41,098 bases of DNA. Source: Rhodospirillaceae bacterium (GTDB lineage: Bacteria > Pseudomonadota > Alphaproteobacteria > UBA6615). The stretch lies in the NCBI GenBank assembly GCA_002724635.1, contig PBPM01000125.1, positions 1 through 41,098 on the forward strand, written 5' to 3'. The notes under the pieces are model-generated. The model was not told the DNA's origin. It ran no database searches and was given only the letters and a program-made list of their open reading frames with translations. Position 1 is the stretch's first letter; every line of letters begins with the position of its first letter. The translations under genes were made by a program, and so were the position numbers. Shown here one piece after another: positions 8,973 through 17,484 of the stretch.

Positions 8973-9674
8973 TTAGTCTTCGCTAACGGTTCGGAATTCG
9001 ATACGTTTTTCGAAATCCTGCCCTTGGAAGATCCGGTGGGTATAGATGCTGGGTAGGTGGATGCAGTCGGGATCGAGCTGACCCGGTTCGACCAGCTCCT
9101 CGACCTCGATGACGCAGACCTTGCCGGCCGTTGCCATGGGCGCATTGAAGTTCCGTGCCGTCTTGCGGAACACCACGTTGCCCGCCGTGTCGCCCTTCCA
9201 AGCCTTGATTATCGCTAGGTCGCCGGTTAGGCCGCGTTCCATGATATAGGTCTGGCCGTCGAACTCCTTGGTCTCCTTGCCTTCGGCGATGATCGTGCCG
9301 ACACCGGTCTTGGTATAGAACGCCGGGATGCCGGCGCCCCCCGCGCGGCAGCGCTCGGCCAGCGTGCCCTGCGGATTGAACTCGAGCTCGAGCTCACCGG
9401 CCAAGAACTGGGCCTCGAACGTCTTGTTTTCGCCTACATAGGAGGAGATCATCTTCTTAACCTGCCGGGTCTGAAGGAGAAGCCCTAGGCCGAAATCATC
9501 AACGCCCGCATTATTCGACGCGATGGTGAGGTCCTTCGCGCCCGAATCTCGGATTGCCAGAATCATATGTTCGGGAATGCCGCAAAGGCCAAAACCACCT
9601 GCCAGGATTGTCATGCCGTCATGGAGAAGTCCGTCGAGTGCGGACTTCGCATCCGCGTAAACCTTATTGCTCAT
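8973..9674 (-). CDS. scoA: 3-oxoacid CoA-transferase subunit A
   Basis: Alpha subunit of the CoA-transferase; it contributes the CoA-binding glycine loop GGFGLCGIPE (about residues 26-35). Family stretches include ASNNAG, PQGTLAERCRAGGAGIPAF in part, and TARNFNAPMATAG. I chose ATG 9674, giving 233 residues, the usual length; a longer frame starting at 9734 would add 20 atypical residues. A GGGCGA ribosome site precedes it. scoA-scoB form a two-gene operon closed by the terminator at 8214-8248, and scoA is divergent from the second EamA pair. Confidence 0.94.
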   Translation of the reverse strand: MSNKVYADAKSALDGLLHDGMTILAGGFGLCGIPEHMILAIRDSGAKDLTIASNNAGVDDFGLGLLLQTRQVKKMISSYVGENKTFEAQFLAGELELEFNPQGTLAERCRAGGAGIPAFYTKTGVGTIIAEGKETKEFDGQTYIMERGLTGDLAIIKAWKGDTAGNVVFRKTARNFNAPMATAGKVCVIEVEELVEPGQLDPDCIHLPSIYTHRIFQGQDFEKRIEFRTVSED

Positions 9675-9867
9675 CTGTTCGCCCTGAATTGTTTTTTCGC
9701 ATTCCGGCACCCTCGCCCGGCGCCAGAAAGTCAATGTTGACCGATTATGCCCAACCGCGCGACCCCTTCATAGTCCGGGCGTGGCATTACAAGCCGACGA
9801 ATGCGCAGTCCAGCCACGCGGCAGACGCCTATCGAAACGCCGCGCTCCTGTTCTAAGGTGCGCGGCT

Positions 9868-10770
9868 ATGCCGACCCGCCTGAACGCTTTTTCCCCCGCC
9901 GTGATCGCGATCGCCCTGATGGTCGGGGCGATGGTGCTGTTCTCCGCGGGCCACGGGCTGGTGCGCGTGGCGAGCGACGAGCTGCATCCCTTCCAGATCG
10001 GCTTCCTGCGTTCGACCTTCGGCCTGATCTTCATGCTACCCCTGATCCTGCGCGGGTGGGACTTTTCCGACCTGCGTGTGAAGCGACCGAAGCTGCATCT
10101 GATCCGTGGCGCATTGTCTGCGGTGAATACGCTGGCCTGGTTTACCGCGATCGCCACCATGCCGCTAGGCGAGGCCGTGGCGCTCAACTTCACCTCACCG
10201 CTGTTCGCAACAGTGCTGGCCGCGATCTTCCTCGGCGAGGCCGTGCGGGCGCGGCGCTGGACGGCCACCATCGTCGGCTTCATTGGGGTCCTGATCGTGG
10301 TGCGCCCCGGCGTGGAGACCGTGCAGCTCGGCGCGATCCTAGCGCTCGGCAGCGCCATGTCGATCGCCGTCAACGTCCTACTGATCCGGGTCATGTCACA
10401 AGAGGACAGCACCCGCGCGATCGTGCTCACCTTCAACTTGGCCATCACCTTCTTCACGCTGATTCCGGCCATCGTCACGTGGGCCTGGCCGAGCCCGCTT
10501 ATGTGGGCAGTGACATTTGCGATCGGCGTTACGACCACAGTCGCACATCTGATGCTGACCAGGGCCATGAGACTGGCCGAGGCCTCGGCGATCGTACCGC
10601 TGGAATTCATTCGACTGCCCATGGCAGTGCTGATCGGCTTCATCTGGTTCTCGGAAATTCTTGATTTCTGGACCATCGTCGGCGCGACGATCATCGGTTG
10701 CTCGGCCGTCTACATCGCACGGCGCGAGGCATTAGCCGCGAAACAAGCACCGAACATCGCAGGCACATGA
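9868..10770 (+). CDS. EamA/DMT-family transporter (RhaT/RarD-like), first of second pair
   Basis: A 300-residue, ten-helix inner-membrane transporter. EamA signatures include SAGHGLVRVASDELHPFQIG and FLRSTFGLIFMLPL in repeat one and ASAIVPLEFIRLPMAVLIG in repeat two. ATG 9868 is preceded by AAGGTG at seven bases; an in-frame start at 9781 is unlikely. It overlaps the next EamA gene by ATGA at 10767-10770. Proteins of this subgroup are often annotated as S-adenosylmethionine or drug/metabolite transporters, but the substrate cannot be assigned here. Confidence 0.9.
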   Translation: MPTRLNAFSPAVIAIALMVGAMVLFSAGHGLVRVASDELHPFQIGFLRSTFGLIFMLPLILRGWDFSDLRVKRPKLHLIRGALSAVNTLAWFTAIATMPLGEAVALNFTSPLFATVLAAIFLGEAVRARRWTATIVGFIGVLIVVRPGVETVQLGAILALGSAMSIAVNVLLIRVMSQEDSTRAIVLTFNLAITFFTLIPAIVTWAWPSPLMWAVTFAIGVTTTVAHLMLTRAMRLAEASAIVPLEFIRLPMAVLIGFIWFSEILDFWTIVGATIIGCSAVYIARREALAAKQAPNIAGT

Positions 10771-11648
10771 GCAAAACCCGCACGCATATCCTTGGGCTGC
10801 CACGCACCCCGATCGCGATCCTTGCGATGCTCGCGGGCGCGGCCTGCCTAGCCGGCAATCACGCACTCGTGCGCTTCGTTGCGGATGAGGTCGGCGCGCT
10901 CGAGACCTCGGCGCTGCGATTCCTGTGGGCGCTACCGCTGATGCTGCCTTGGCTGATCCGCAGCCGGTTCCGGGTGCTACACACAAGACGGCACGGCCTG
11001 CACTTCCTGGCGGGCTTCACCACATTCGCCTCCACCCTGTTCCTGTTCGCCGCGCTCGCGGTTCTGCCGCTGGCCTTCGCGACGTCGCTCAGCTTCACCG
11101 CCCCACTCTTTGCCGGCGTCATGGCAATCGTAATCCTCAGGGAGCGGGTCACACCGGCCCGCTGGACTACCATCATCGTGGGGTTCGCCGGCGTCCTGAT
11201 TGTTCTGCGCCCGGGGGTCGCGCCCGTGTCGCCAGCATCCGTACTGCCGCTTGGATTTGCACTCGCCTACGCCTTCTGGTTCATCCTGATGCGTCGCCTC
11301 GGCGGGAGCGAGTCTAAGGCGACAACGACGATCTACCAGACCCTCTGGTCGGCGCTGCTGCTGACCCTAATCGCGCTGCCCGGATGGCAATGGCCCAGCT
11401 GGGAAGCGACCTGGCGCTCGGCGGCGATGGCTGGGCTCGGCACGGCGGCAATTTTCCTGGTCGCCTGGGCCTTCGACCTGGCCGAGGCGTCGATCGTCGC
11501 GCCCTTCGACTACGTCCGACTGCCGATGATAGCCGTCATCGCCTATCTGGCCTTCGGCGAGGTGCCCGACCTGTTCACGATCCTTGGCGCGCTTGTTATC
11601 GTCGGTGCGACTCTCGTCTCGGCCCGCCTAGCGCGGCCGCCCGACTGA
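10767..11648 (+). CDS. EamA/DMT-family transporter, second of second pair
   Basis: A 293-residue ten-helix transporter, homologous to the gene before it: NHALVRFVADEVGALETSAL matches the partner's GHGLVRVASDELHPFQ, and ASIVAPFDYVRLPMIAVIA matches its second-repeat motif. The start ATG 10767 forms ATGA with the previous stop, so translation is coupled. Both carry the typical ARRWT/ARWTT-IIVGF-GVLIVLRPGV segment. The pair presumably arose by duplication. Substrate unknown; an inner-membrane location is certain from the hydrophobic pattern. Confidence 0.9.
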   Translation: MSKTRTHILGLPRTPIAILAMLAGAACLAGNHALVRFVADEVGALETSALRFLWALPLMLPWLIRSRFRVLHTRRHGLHFLAGFTTFASTLFLFAALAVLPLAFATSLSFTAPLFAGVMAIVILRERVTPARWTTIIVGFAGVLIVLRPGVAPVSPASVLPLGFALAYAFWFILMRRLGGSESKATTTIYQTLWSALLLTLIALPGWQWPSWEATWRSAAMAGLGTAAIFLVAWAFDLAEASIVAPFDYVRLPMIAVIAYLAFGEVPDLFTILGALVIVGATLVSARLARPPD

Positions 11649-11707
11649 CTTGACTCGCAAGCGCACCGGACTGGTTAATACGAACGGTCAACACGACAGG
11701 GAACAGC

Positions 11708-12808
11708 ATGGATTTTGGCATCTTCAACCTGATGAACCGGCGACACCGCAGCCAGACGGTGCGCAAGGTGCTCGTCGAGACCGTAGAGCAGGTCCAGGCG
11801 GCGGAAACAGCCGGGTTCGGCATCTCCTGGTTCACCGAACATCATTTCACCAACTACTCGATGGCTCCGTCACCCCTGATGATGATCAGCCATCTCGCGC
11901 CGCAGACCGTGCGTATCAAGCTTGGGACCGCCGTGGTGCTGCCGGCGCTTTATCAACCCGCCCGGCTGCTCGGCGACATAGCGTTTGCCGACAATCTTGC
12001 GGACGGCCGTCTGATCCTCGGCCTCGGTAGCGGCTACCAGGCCTACGAGCTGCGCCGCTACGGCATCGATCTAGACGAGGCCAGCGCTATCACCGACGAG
12101 TGGATCAACTTCCTCTCACAGGGGCTTGGGCAGGAATCCTTCGAGTTTCACGGCCGGTATATCGATCTGCCTCAGACCTGGTTCACCGTGAACCCGGTGC
12201 AGACGCCGCGTCCCGAAATCTGGATCGCCGGCAACAGCCCGCGCTCCCAGGCACGCGCTGTCAGGGGCGACTATCCGCTGATCGCGACCGGCTTCGGACG
12301 CGACGCCGATACGCTGGCGGAAATCCGCGCCGGCGCGGACGAGACGTGGCGGGCAGCGGGACGCGATCCGAATACGATCCGCTTCGGCACGCTGCGCTAC
12401 TGCTTCGTCACAGACGACAGGACCGCAGCCCTCACCTTCGCCGAGAACGCCCGCTCCCAAGTGCGCCTGTCGGCGTTTCTCCGCCAAGGCCAGACCGAGC
12501 TCGACGCCCCCTGGCTGCCCGAACGGGCCTTCGCCGACGAGATGTCGTCAGAAGACATCCTCCGCTGGAACCCGATCGGTGATCCAGAGACCGTGGCTGA
12601 GCGTCTGGCCGAGGAGATCGAGAAAGTCGGGTCCGACCATATCGCGCTCTATATGACCATCGGCGACACCGACCATGAGGCGGTGATGCGCTCGATCAAC
12701 CGCTTCGGCCAAGAGGTCATCCCGCTGGTCGAGAAAAGTGTTGGGCCACTGGTCGACGCCGGACGCTATGCCCAGACGAGGAATGCCGCCGCATCCGCAG
12801 CGGGCTAA
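11708..12808 (+). CDS. LLM-class flavin-dependent oxidoreductase (luciferase-like)
   Basis: A 366-residue TIM-barrel flavoprotein of the bacterial luciferase superfamily. Seen are MDFGIFNL at the start, GISWFTEHHF at about 38-47 (the WxxEHH pattern of the luciferase-alpha type), a KLGTAVVLPALYQPARLLGD segment, and GRLILGLGSGYQAYE at about 100-114. Such enzymes oxygenate or reduce small organic substrates using FMNH2 or F420. No flavin reductase lies adjacent; one is present at 32.1 kb. It starts 59 bp after the EamA pair and is followed by an overlapping DUF429-like gene. Confidence 0.9.
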   Translation: MDFGIFNLMNRRHRSQTVRKVLVETVEQVQAAETAGFGISWFTEHHFTNYSMAPSPLMMISHLAPQTVRIKLGTAVVLPALYQPARLLGDIAFADNLADGRLILGLGSGYQAYELRRYGIDLDEASAITDEWINFLSQGLGQESFEFHGRYIDLPQTWFTVNPVQTPRPEIWIAGNSPRSQARAVRGDYPLIATGFGRDADTLAEIRAGADETWRAAGRDPNTIRFGTLRYCFVTDDRTAALTFAENARSQVRLSAFLRQGQTELDAPWLPERAFADEMSSEDILRWNPIGDPETVAERLAEEIEKVGSDHIALYMTIGDTDHEAVMRSINRFGQEVIPLVEKSVGPLVDAGRYAQTRNAAASAAG

Positions 12809-13865
12809 GCGCGGCCGTGACGCATTCGGGCCGCGCCGGCAAGCCGTGAACTCCGGGCCTGCTCGTAGCAGAAGCGTCCGCACGATCGCTGGACACGCCC
12901 GGCCGGCCATCGTCGCCCACGCCGACTGGTCGGTCGACGCGCGCAAGCGCTGGATCGCCCGCGCCGTGCGTACCGAGGGCGGCGGATATAAGGCGCTGGC
13001 GCCGGAACCGGTCGGCGATCTTGAGAGCTTCTTCGATCGTCTCGCCGCCGCCGCCGGACCGGGCGAGACGGTATTCGCTGGCTTTGACTTCCCCCTCGGC
13101 CTGCCCGCCCGCTATGCGGAGGCAGCCGGGATCAGGCACTTCGCGCCCTCGCTGCAGCAGTTCGGCCGCGGCCGCTGGTCCAAGTTCTACAGCCCCGCCG
13201 GTACATCCGAGGAGATCAACCTCCACCGCCCCTTCTATCCCGAGAGGCCCGGCGGCACCCGCCACAAGCACCTCATCGACGCGCTAGGCGTCGCGCGAAT
13301 CGACGACCTGCGACGTACCTGCGATCAGCCGACCGACCTACGCTTTGCGGCGAGCCCACTGTTCTGGACCCTCGGCAGCCAGCAAGTCGGGAAGGCTGCA
13401 ATCAGCGGCTGGCGCGACTTGATCGCACCGGCCCGCCGCACGCGCCGCACGCTGCGCATCTGGCCCTTCGACGGCGCCCTCCCGACGCTGCTCGACCGGC
13501 CCGGCATCGTCGTCGCCGAGACCTACCCCGGCGAGGTCTATGCCCATCTGCACCTGCGCATCGGGGCCGCCAATAAGTCAAAGCGCAACCCGGCGGACCG
13601 GTGCGAAGACGCCGCCCCACTGCTTACCTGGGCGGCGAAGGCAGGCATCGAACTCTCCGCCGCGCTGGCCGCCGAGATCCGCGACGGCTTCGGACCTGCG
13701 ACCGACGGCGAGGACCGGTTCGACGCGACCGTGGGGCTGTTCGGCATGCTCAACGTCGTCTTCGGGCGCCGCCCGCCAGGAGACCCCACCGACCCGGTCA
13801 CGCGCAACATCGAGGGCTGGATTCTTGGCCTCAACGCGGCGCACCTGCGCCCGCGTGCGGCCTAG
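12783..13865 (+). CDS. DUF429-like predicted RNase H-fold nuclease
   Basis: A GC-rich ORF of 360 residues. Recognisable blocks match DUF429 (predicted RNase H-like nuclease): AHADWSV at about residues 45-51, FAGFDFPLGLP, AETYPGEVYAHL, and DRFDATVGLFGML followed by EGWILGL, giving the scattered acidic residues expected of that fold. The first 40 residues are arginine-rich and unlike the family, so the true start is uncertain: ATG 12783 overlaps the LLM gene by 26 bp, and GTG 12846 is an alternative; neither has a well-spaced ribosome site. Function unknown; the fold assignment is by pattern only. Confidence 0.65.
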   Translation: MPPHPQRAKRGRDAFGPRRQAVNSGPARSRSVRTIAGHARPAIVAHADWSVDARKRWIARAVRTEGGGYKALAPEPVGDLESFFDRLAAAAGPGETVFAGFDFPLGLPARYAEAAGIRHFAPSLQQFGRGRWSKFYSPAGTSEEINLHRPFYPERPGGTRHKHLIDALGVARIDDLRRTCDQPTDLRFAASPLFWTLGSQQVGKAAISGWRDLIAPARRTRRTLRIWPFDGALPTLLDRPGIVVAETYPGEVYAHLHLRIGAANKSKRNPADRCEDAAPLLTWAAKAGIELSAALAAEIRDGFGPATDGEDRFDATVGLFGMLNVVFGRRPPGDPTDPVTRNIEGWILGLNAAHLRPRAA

Positions 13866-13936
13866 AAACCACGTTTGAAGCGCGGCAGGCCACGCGGTAA
13901 AAACAACGTCGCACAACAATCAGAGATCGGGGACGA

Positions 13937-14701
13937 ATGATGGATGTAAACGGACTGGCAGCGGTGATCACCGGCGGCGGATCGGGCATCGGCGCGGAGG
14001 TCGCGCGGCACTGCGCAAAGGCCGGCATGAAGGTCGCGCTGCTCGACGTGAACATGGACGGCGCGAACGCCGTAGCTGACGAGATCGGCGGAACGGCGGT
14101 CGAGTGCGACGTGACCAGCGCGGAGAGCGGCGCGGCCGCGATCGCCGCCGCCCGCGCGGCGAACGGCGTCGGCCGGCTGCTAGTCAACTGCGCGGGCGTC
14201 GGCACGCCGGGACGCATCGTCAGCCGCAGCGGCCCGATGCCGCTCGACGCATTCAACATGGTGATCCAGGTAAACCTGGTCGGCTCATTTAACATGATGC
14301 GCCTCTTCGCGGCCGAGCTAGGCGAGGTCGAAAGCTTCGAGGACGGCGAGCGCGGCCTGATAGTCTCGACCGCGTCGGTCGCCGCCACGGAGGGCCAGAT
14401 CGGCCAGGCGGCTTATGCTTCGTCCAAGGGCGGTATCGTGTCCCTGAACCTGGTCGCCGCGCGCGAATTCGCGCCGCGCGGCATTCGCGTCAACACGATT
14501 GCGCCGGGCCTGATCGACACGCCAATGATGGCTGGCCTGCCAGACGAGGCGCGCGCCAGCCTCGCCGAGCAGCCGGAGTTTCCTAAGCGCCTTGGCCGTC
14601 CGGAAGAGTATGCGCGGCTCGTGATGCACATGTGCGAGAATGTGCTAATCAATGGCGCGGTGATGCGCCTGGACGGCGCACTGCGTATGACCGCGCGCTA
14701 G
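13937..14701 (+). CDS. SDR oxidoreductase, 3-hydroxyacyl-CoA dehydrogenase type 2-like
   Basis: A 254-residue classical short-chain dehydrogenase. It has the NAD(P)-binding TGGGSGIG at 12-19, NCAG at 84-87, a catalytic serine near S147, and YASSK with Y160 and K164. The long insertion after NCAG (RIVSRSGPMPLDAFNMVIQVN) and the ending LINGAVMRLDGALRMTAR match the HSD17B10/HADH2 group, which oxidises 3-hydroxyacyl-CoAs and related alcohols. The start is at tandem ATGs (13937/13940). Directly downstream lies a dead alpha/beta-hydrolase fragment. Confidence 0.9.
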   Translation: MMDVNGLAAVITGGGSGIGAEVARHCAKAGMKVALLDVNMDGANAVADEIGGTAVECDVTSAESGAAAIAAARAANGVGRLLVNCAGVGTPGRIVSRSGPMPLDAFNMVIQVNLVGSFNMMRLFAAELGEVESFEDGERGLIVSTASVAATEGQIGQAAYASSKGGIVSLNLVAAREFAPRGIRVNTIAPGLIDTPMMAGLPDEARASLAEQPEFPKRLGRPEEYARLVMHMCENVLINGAVMRLDGALRMTAR

Positions 14702-14726
14702 GCCCGTGGCGCAGGGAGCAAGCGTC

Positions 14727-14993
14727 ATGGCGGCGTTCGGCCAAGGCGCGCAGCGCGTCGTCGCCAACGGGTTGCCGCTAACCAATTTCGAGGAGGTTAC
14801 GGCCTCGATGGGACTCTGGGAGGACTAGTGCGCTGGCCTATCGTCGCGCGAGCCCGTCTGCGAGGCGGCGGGGCGGCAGGCCCTCGATGACAGCTACGAG
14901 CTGAGCGCCGTCGAAAATCTGACCACCGCCGAGGTCTTCCTTCCACTTCGCGAAAACCGGACCTACAGCTACCGGCTGCAGTCGACCGACTGA
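14727..14993 (+). pseudogene. Alpha/beta-hydrolase (DUF1100 / pseudooxynicotine-hydrolase-like) N-terminal remnant with in-frame TAG
   Basis: From ATG 14727 (upstream GGGAG) the frame reads 33 codons, a TAG at 14826-14828, then continues open to TGA at 14991-14993. The peptide GAQRVVANGLPLTNFEEVT, then LWED-stop-CAG, then CEAAGRQALDDSYELSAVEN, matches the helical N-terminus of alpha/beta hydrolases related to 2,6-dihydropseudooxynicotine hydrolase. In those the sequence is typically WEDWC, so the TAG sits where a Trp (TGG) is expected. The catalytic domain is missing entirely. This is a nonsense mutation plus truncation. The family assignment is from memory of the motif pattern. Confidence 0.6.
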
Positions 14994-15028
14994 ATGGCGG
15001 ACCATCTTATGTAACGACGGCTGCTCTA

Positions 15029-15094
15029 GCCCACACCGCCTCCCGGCTACCCACGGGAAGATACTTTCAAGGGCGGTCGGGAGGGGTTGTGGGC
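15029..15094. repeat. Long inverted repeat (hairpin) downstream of pterin dehydratase
   Basis: Two 17-base arms at 15029-15045 and 15078-15094 pair except for a 3-base internal mismatch (gcccaca-ccg-cctcccg against its partner), around a 32-base loop. No T-run follows on either strand, so it is not a standard intrinsic terminator, though it lies just beyond the stop codon of the minus-strand dehydratase gene and could stop or protect that transcript. The rest of the 14994-15110 gap holds nothing else I can name. Confidence 0.5.
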
Positions 15095-15110
15095 CGGTGC
15101 CAGTCCGAAC

Positions 15111-15398
15111 CTAAGATGCGCCATCCATGAAGCCGGCGAGCTCGATATCGAGTGCGGTCAGGCCGCCGGCATCATGAGTAGACAGGGTCACCTCAACCCG
15201 GTTCCAGACGTTGAGCCATTCAGGGTGGTGGTCCATCGCCTCGGCCTTGAGCGCGCAGCGACCCATGAAGCCAAAGGCAGCGTTGAAATCGTCGAACCGG
15301 AACGTCTTAGAAATCGCGTCCCGGCCATCGACCAGCGTCCAGCCGTCCAGTGATGCCAGCGCGGACTCACGCGCCGCGCCTTCGAGTTTCTCAGCCAT
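15111..15398 (-). CDS. phhB: 4a-hydroxytetrahydrobiopterin dehydratase (pterin-4a-carbinolamine dehydratase)
   Basis: A 95-residue protein that dehydrates the 4a-carbinolamine formed by aromatic amino acid hydroxylases, regenerating the pterin cofactor. The family core is complete: [20 protein letters not shown] with H57 and H58, then H75 in [15 protein letters not shown]. Start ATG 15398 has an AGGAGG site five bases upstream. No phenylalanine hydroxylase is nearby, which is common, since this protein can also serve in molybdopterin or general pterin chemistry. It is divergent from the small metallopeptidase gene. Confidence 0.95.
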   Translation of the reverse strand: MAEKLEGAARESALASLDGWTLVDGRDAISKTFRFDDFNAAFGFMGRCALKAEAMDHHPEWLNVWNRVEVTLSTHDAGGLTALDIELAGFMDGAS

Positions 15399-15484
15399 GC
15401 CGGCCTCCTGTTCCTGCGATGTGTCTCGGAATAGAAACTGGCCGTGCTTGGCCTCGCGATCAAGGCCCCCTATATGAAGACACC

Positions 15485-15892
15485 ATGGCGGCCACGGGCA
15501 AATACGGAACCGCACCTTCGCTCGCCGATCTGGAAGCGATCGCGAGCGAGGCCTTCGTGACGATTCCGCGCGCATTGTCGCAGCACATCGACGACGTCGC
15601 GATCCATGTCACCGATTTCCCCGACGACGAAACCATGGAGGCGATGGAGCTCGAGAGCCCCTTCGACATCCTAGGTCTCTATGTCGGGGTCAGCCTGAAC
15701 CGGAAATCCCTGTCGGATACACCAAGCGACATCGACCGAATCTACCTCTACCGCCGGCCGATCCTCGATTACTGGTGCGAGACGGGGGAAGACCTCTACC
15801 ATCTCGTCCGGCATGTCCTAATCCACGAGATCGGGCACCATTTCGGCTTCTCCGACGACGACATGGACCGAATCGAGGCGAACCCCGGCTAG
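15485..15892 (+). CDS. Small zincin-like metallopeptidase family protein
   Basis: A 135-residue protein with the zinc-binding motif [16 protein letters not shown]114, E115, H118, then the acidic DDD at 124-126. This is the minimal metalloprotease pattern HExxHxxGxxDxxM found in a widespread family of short bacterial proteins (formerly DUF1025). The N-terminal two-thirds form the small fold, with [10 protein letters not shown] just before the active-site helix. There is no signal peptide, so it should be cytosolic. Substrate and physiological role are unknown. It is divergent from phhB, with 86 bp between the starts. Confidence 0.88.
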   Translation: MAATGKYGTAPSLADLEAIASEAFVTIPRALSQHIDDVAIHVTDFPDDETMEAMELESPFDILGLYVGVSLNRKSLSDTPSDIDRIYLYRRPILDYWCETGEDLYHLVRHVLIHEIGHHFGFSDDDMDRIEANPG

Positions 15893-16118
15893 GAATCGAG
15901 GACCACGAGACGCCGCGGGAACTCCGGCAGCAATTCGTCGGTGAATTACAGCCTATTCTTTTTCCACACATTTGTCGCCAGATCGGGTTCGACAACGGCA
16001 GGCTGAGGGGCCCATGGAACCCTCAGTCCGCGACCACATCGGCCATCGTCTGGCAGCGATGGAAACAGGGGTGAATGGCGTAGCTCCCCACATAGAGAGT
16101 CAGCGCGATGTCCGGCAT
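15889..16118 (-). pseudogene. Unidentified small ORF with frameshift and stop
   Basis: On the minus strand from ATG 16118 the frame reads MPDIALTLYVGSYAIHPCF and on to a TGA after 31 codons. A different frame then reads coding-like sequence (PAVVEPDLATNVWKKNRL, a TAA, then [18 protein letters not shown]) to a TAG at 15891-15889, which overlaps the metallopeptidase stop. One frameshift plus one nonsense change would join them into a protein of about 75 residues. I do not recognise it. It accounts for most of the 298-bp gap before cobB. Confidence 0.35.
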
Positions 16119-16190
16119 GGCCAAGAGGATGGTTTTGTGTCAGATCGGCGCACATTCCGGGCGCGGACGAGCACAACAGCGTGCGATGCG

Positions 16191-16928
16191 TCAGCCTTCG
16201 GCGAGCGCCCGCAACTCGTCGACGAAGGCGGGCACAATCTCGGTCGCCGGGCCGTAGCGGCCTTCTTGGAACAGGCTAACGCCCAGCGATTCCTCGAGGT
16301 TGAGCTCGACCGCATAGGCGCCATGTCTGCGCGCCTGCTGGACGAAGCCGGCCGCCGGGTAGACGTTGCCCGACGTGCCAATCGAGACGAATAAGCCGCA
16401 CCGGCCAAGCGCGGCCTCGATGGCTTTCATCTCCAATGGAATCTCGCCGAACCAGACCACATGGGGCCGCAGAGTGCCAGCCGCATCGCAGGCTGCACAG
16501 ACCATGTCGGTCTCAATATCGCCGATCCCCTCAACCAGATGGCCGCATTCGTTGCAGCGGGTCTTCATCAGCTCCCCATGCATGTGGATAAGATTCCGGC
16601 TGCCGCCACGCGCGTGCAGATCATCAATATTCTGGGTCACGAGCAGAACCCCGCCGGGCCAGAATCTCTCGAGCATGCCTAGGGCTTTATGGGCAGCGTT
16701 GGGCCTGATCTCCGGATCGCCCATCTGGGCGCGGCGGATGTTGTAGAAGCCGAGCACCGCCTCGGGATCGCGGGCGAAGGCCTTGGGCGTAGCTACGTCC
16801 TCGATCCTGTGCTTCGCCCAGATGCCGTCGGGATCGCGGAACGTCTGCAGGCCGGATTCCTTAGAGATCCCAGCCCCAGTCAGGATCACGATCGTGTGGG
16901 CGGGGGAAACATGATCACTGAGAGACAT
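16191..16928 (-). CDS. cobB: NAD-dependent protein deacylase, class III sirtuin
   Basis: Removes acyl groups from lysine using NAD. Seen are GAGISKESGLQTFR at 18-31, TQNIDDLH at 98-105, the catalytic H117 in IHMHGEL, and four zinc cysteines C125/C128 and C144/C147. FYNIRR at 61-66 gives the Tyr62/Arg65 pair that, in CobB and SIRT5, accepts succinyl and malonyl groups, so desuccinylase activity is likely. ATG 16928 yields 245 residues, the normal length; the longer frame overlaps thpR. It is the last gene of the tesA-FIST-thpR-cobB run, 13 bp after thpR. Confidence 0.95.
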   Translation of the reverse strand: MSLSDHVSPAHTIVILTGAGISKESGLQTFRDPDGIWAKHRIEDVATPKAFARDPEAVLGFYNIRRAQMGDPEIRPNAAHKALGMLERFWPGGVLLVTQNIDDLHARGGSRNLIHMHGELMKTRCNECGHLVEGIGDIETDMVCAACDAAGTLRPHVVWFGEIPLEMKAIEAALGRCGLFVSIGTSGNVYPAAGFVQQARRHGAYAVELNLEESLGVSLFQEGRYGPATEIVPAFVDELRALAEG

Positions 16929-16941
16929 CGTCCGGTCCCGG

Positions 16942-17484
16942 CTAGTGTTCGCCGAGCTGATACTCGACCTCACGAGTATAAACCGACCCGCCCCGCCCGA
17001 GAGACGACGAATACAGGCCGAAAGCGTTAACCGTGAAGGCCGGTGCCGCAAATGCCCCATGCTCACTCAGGAAGTCAGCGACCCGTTCCACCCGGCTGGC
17101 CTGACAGCGCGCCAAGGTTATATGGGGATGAAACTTGCGGCCTTCGGGCGCTAGGCCGGCGCGCTGGCACGCCAGTTCGACCCGTGCCTGCAATTCCACC
17201 AGCGCGGGCACCCTCTCCACCCCTGCCCAAAGGCTGCGCACTCGTCCCCGCGATTCGAAATGACCAACGCCACGCACTGCGACGTTGATCGGGTCCGCCG
17301 AGAAATGCGCCAGCGCATCGTCGACATCCGCCGCGACGCCCTCGTCAATTTCGCCTATGAACCGCAAGGTGATGTGCATGTTCCCGGCCGACACCCAGCG
17401 CGCGTCGGGAATCTGGCCGCGCAGACCGGAGAGCCGCAACGCTAGCTCATAGGGTATGGCTATGGCGGCAAACAGCCGGATCAT
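16942..17484 (-). CDS. thpR: RNA 2',3'-cyclic phosphodiesterase (2H/LigT family)
   Basis: A 180-residue 2H phosphoesterase. Both HxTx motifs are present: HITL at 37-40 in MHITLRFIGEI and HITL at 121-124 in FHPHITLARC. The enzyme opens 2',3'-cyclic phosphates on RNA ends to 2'-phosphates and can ligate tRNA halves in vitro. Its ATG at 17484 overlaps the stop of the FIST gene (ATGA), so the two are translationally coupled. The biological reason for pairing with FIST and a sirtuin is unknown. Confidence 0.94.
   Translation of the reverse strand: MIRLFAAIAIPYELALRLSGLRGQIPDARWVSAGNMHITLRFIGEIDEGVAADVDDALAHFSADPINVAVRGVGHFESRGRVRSLWAGVERVPALVELQARVELACQRAGLAPEGRKFHPHITLARCQASRVERVADFLSEHGAFAAPAFTVNAFGLYSSSLGRGGSVYTREVEYQLGEH

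Noticed and set aside
14727..14993. Possible programmed readthrough or pyrrolysine use at the in-frame TAG
   Set aside because: The catalytic domain is missing downstream and a Trp codon is expected at this place, so a nonsense mutation in a dead gene is the simpler reading.
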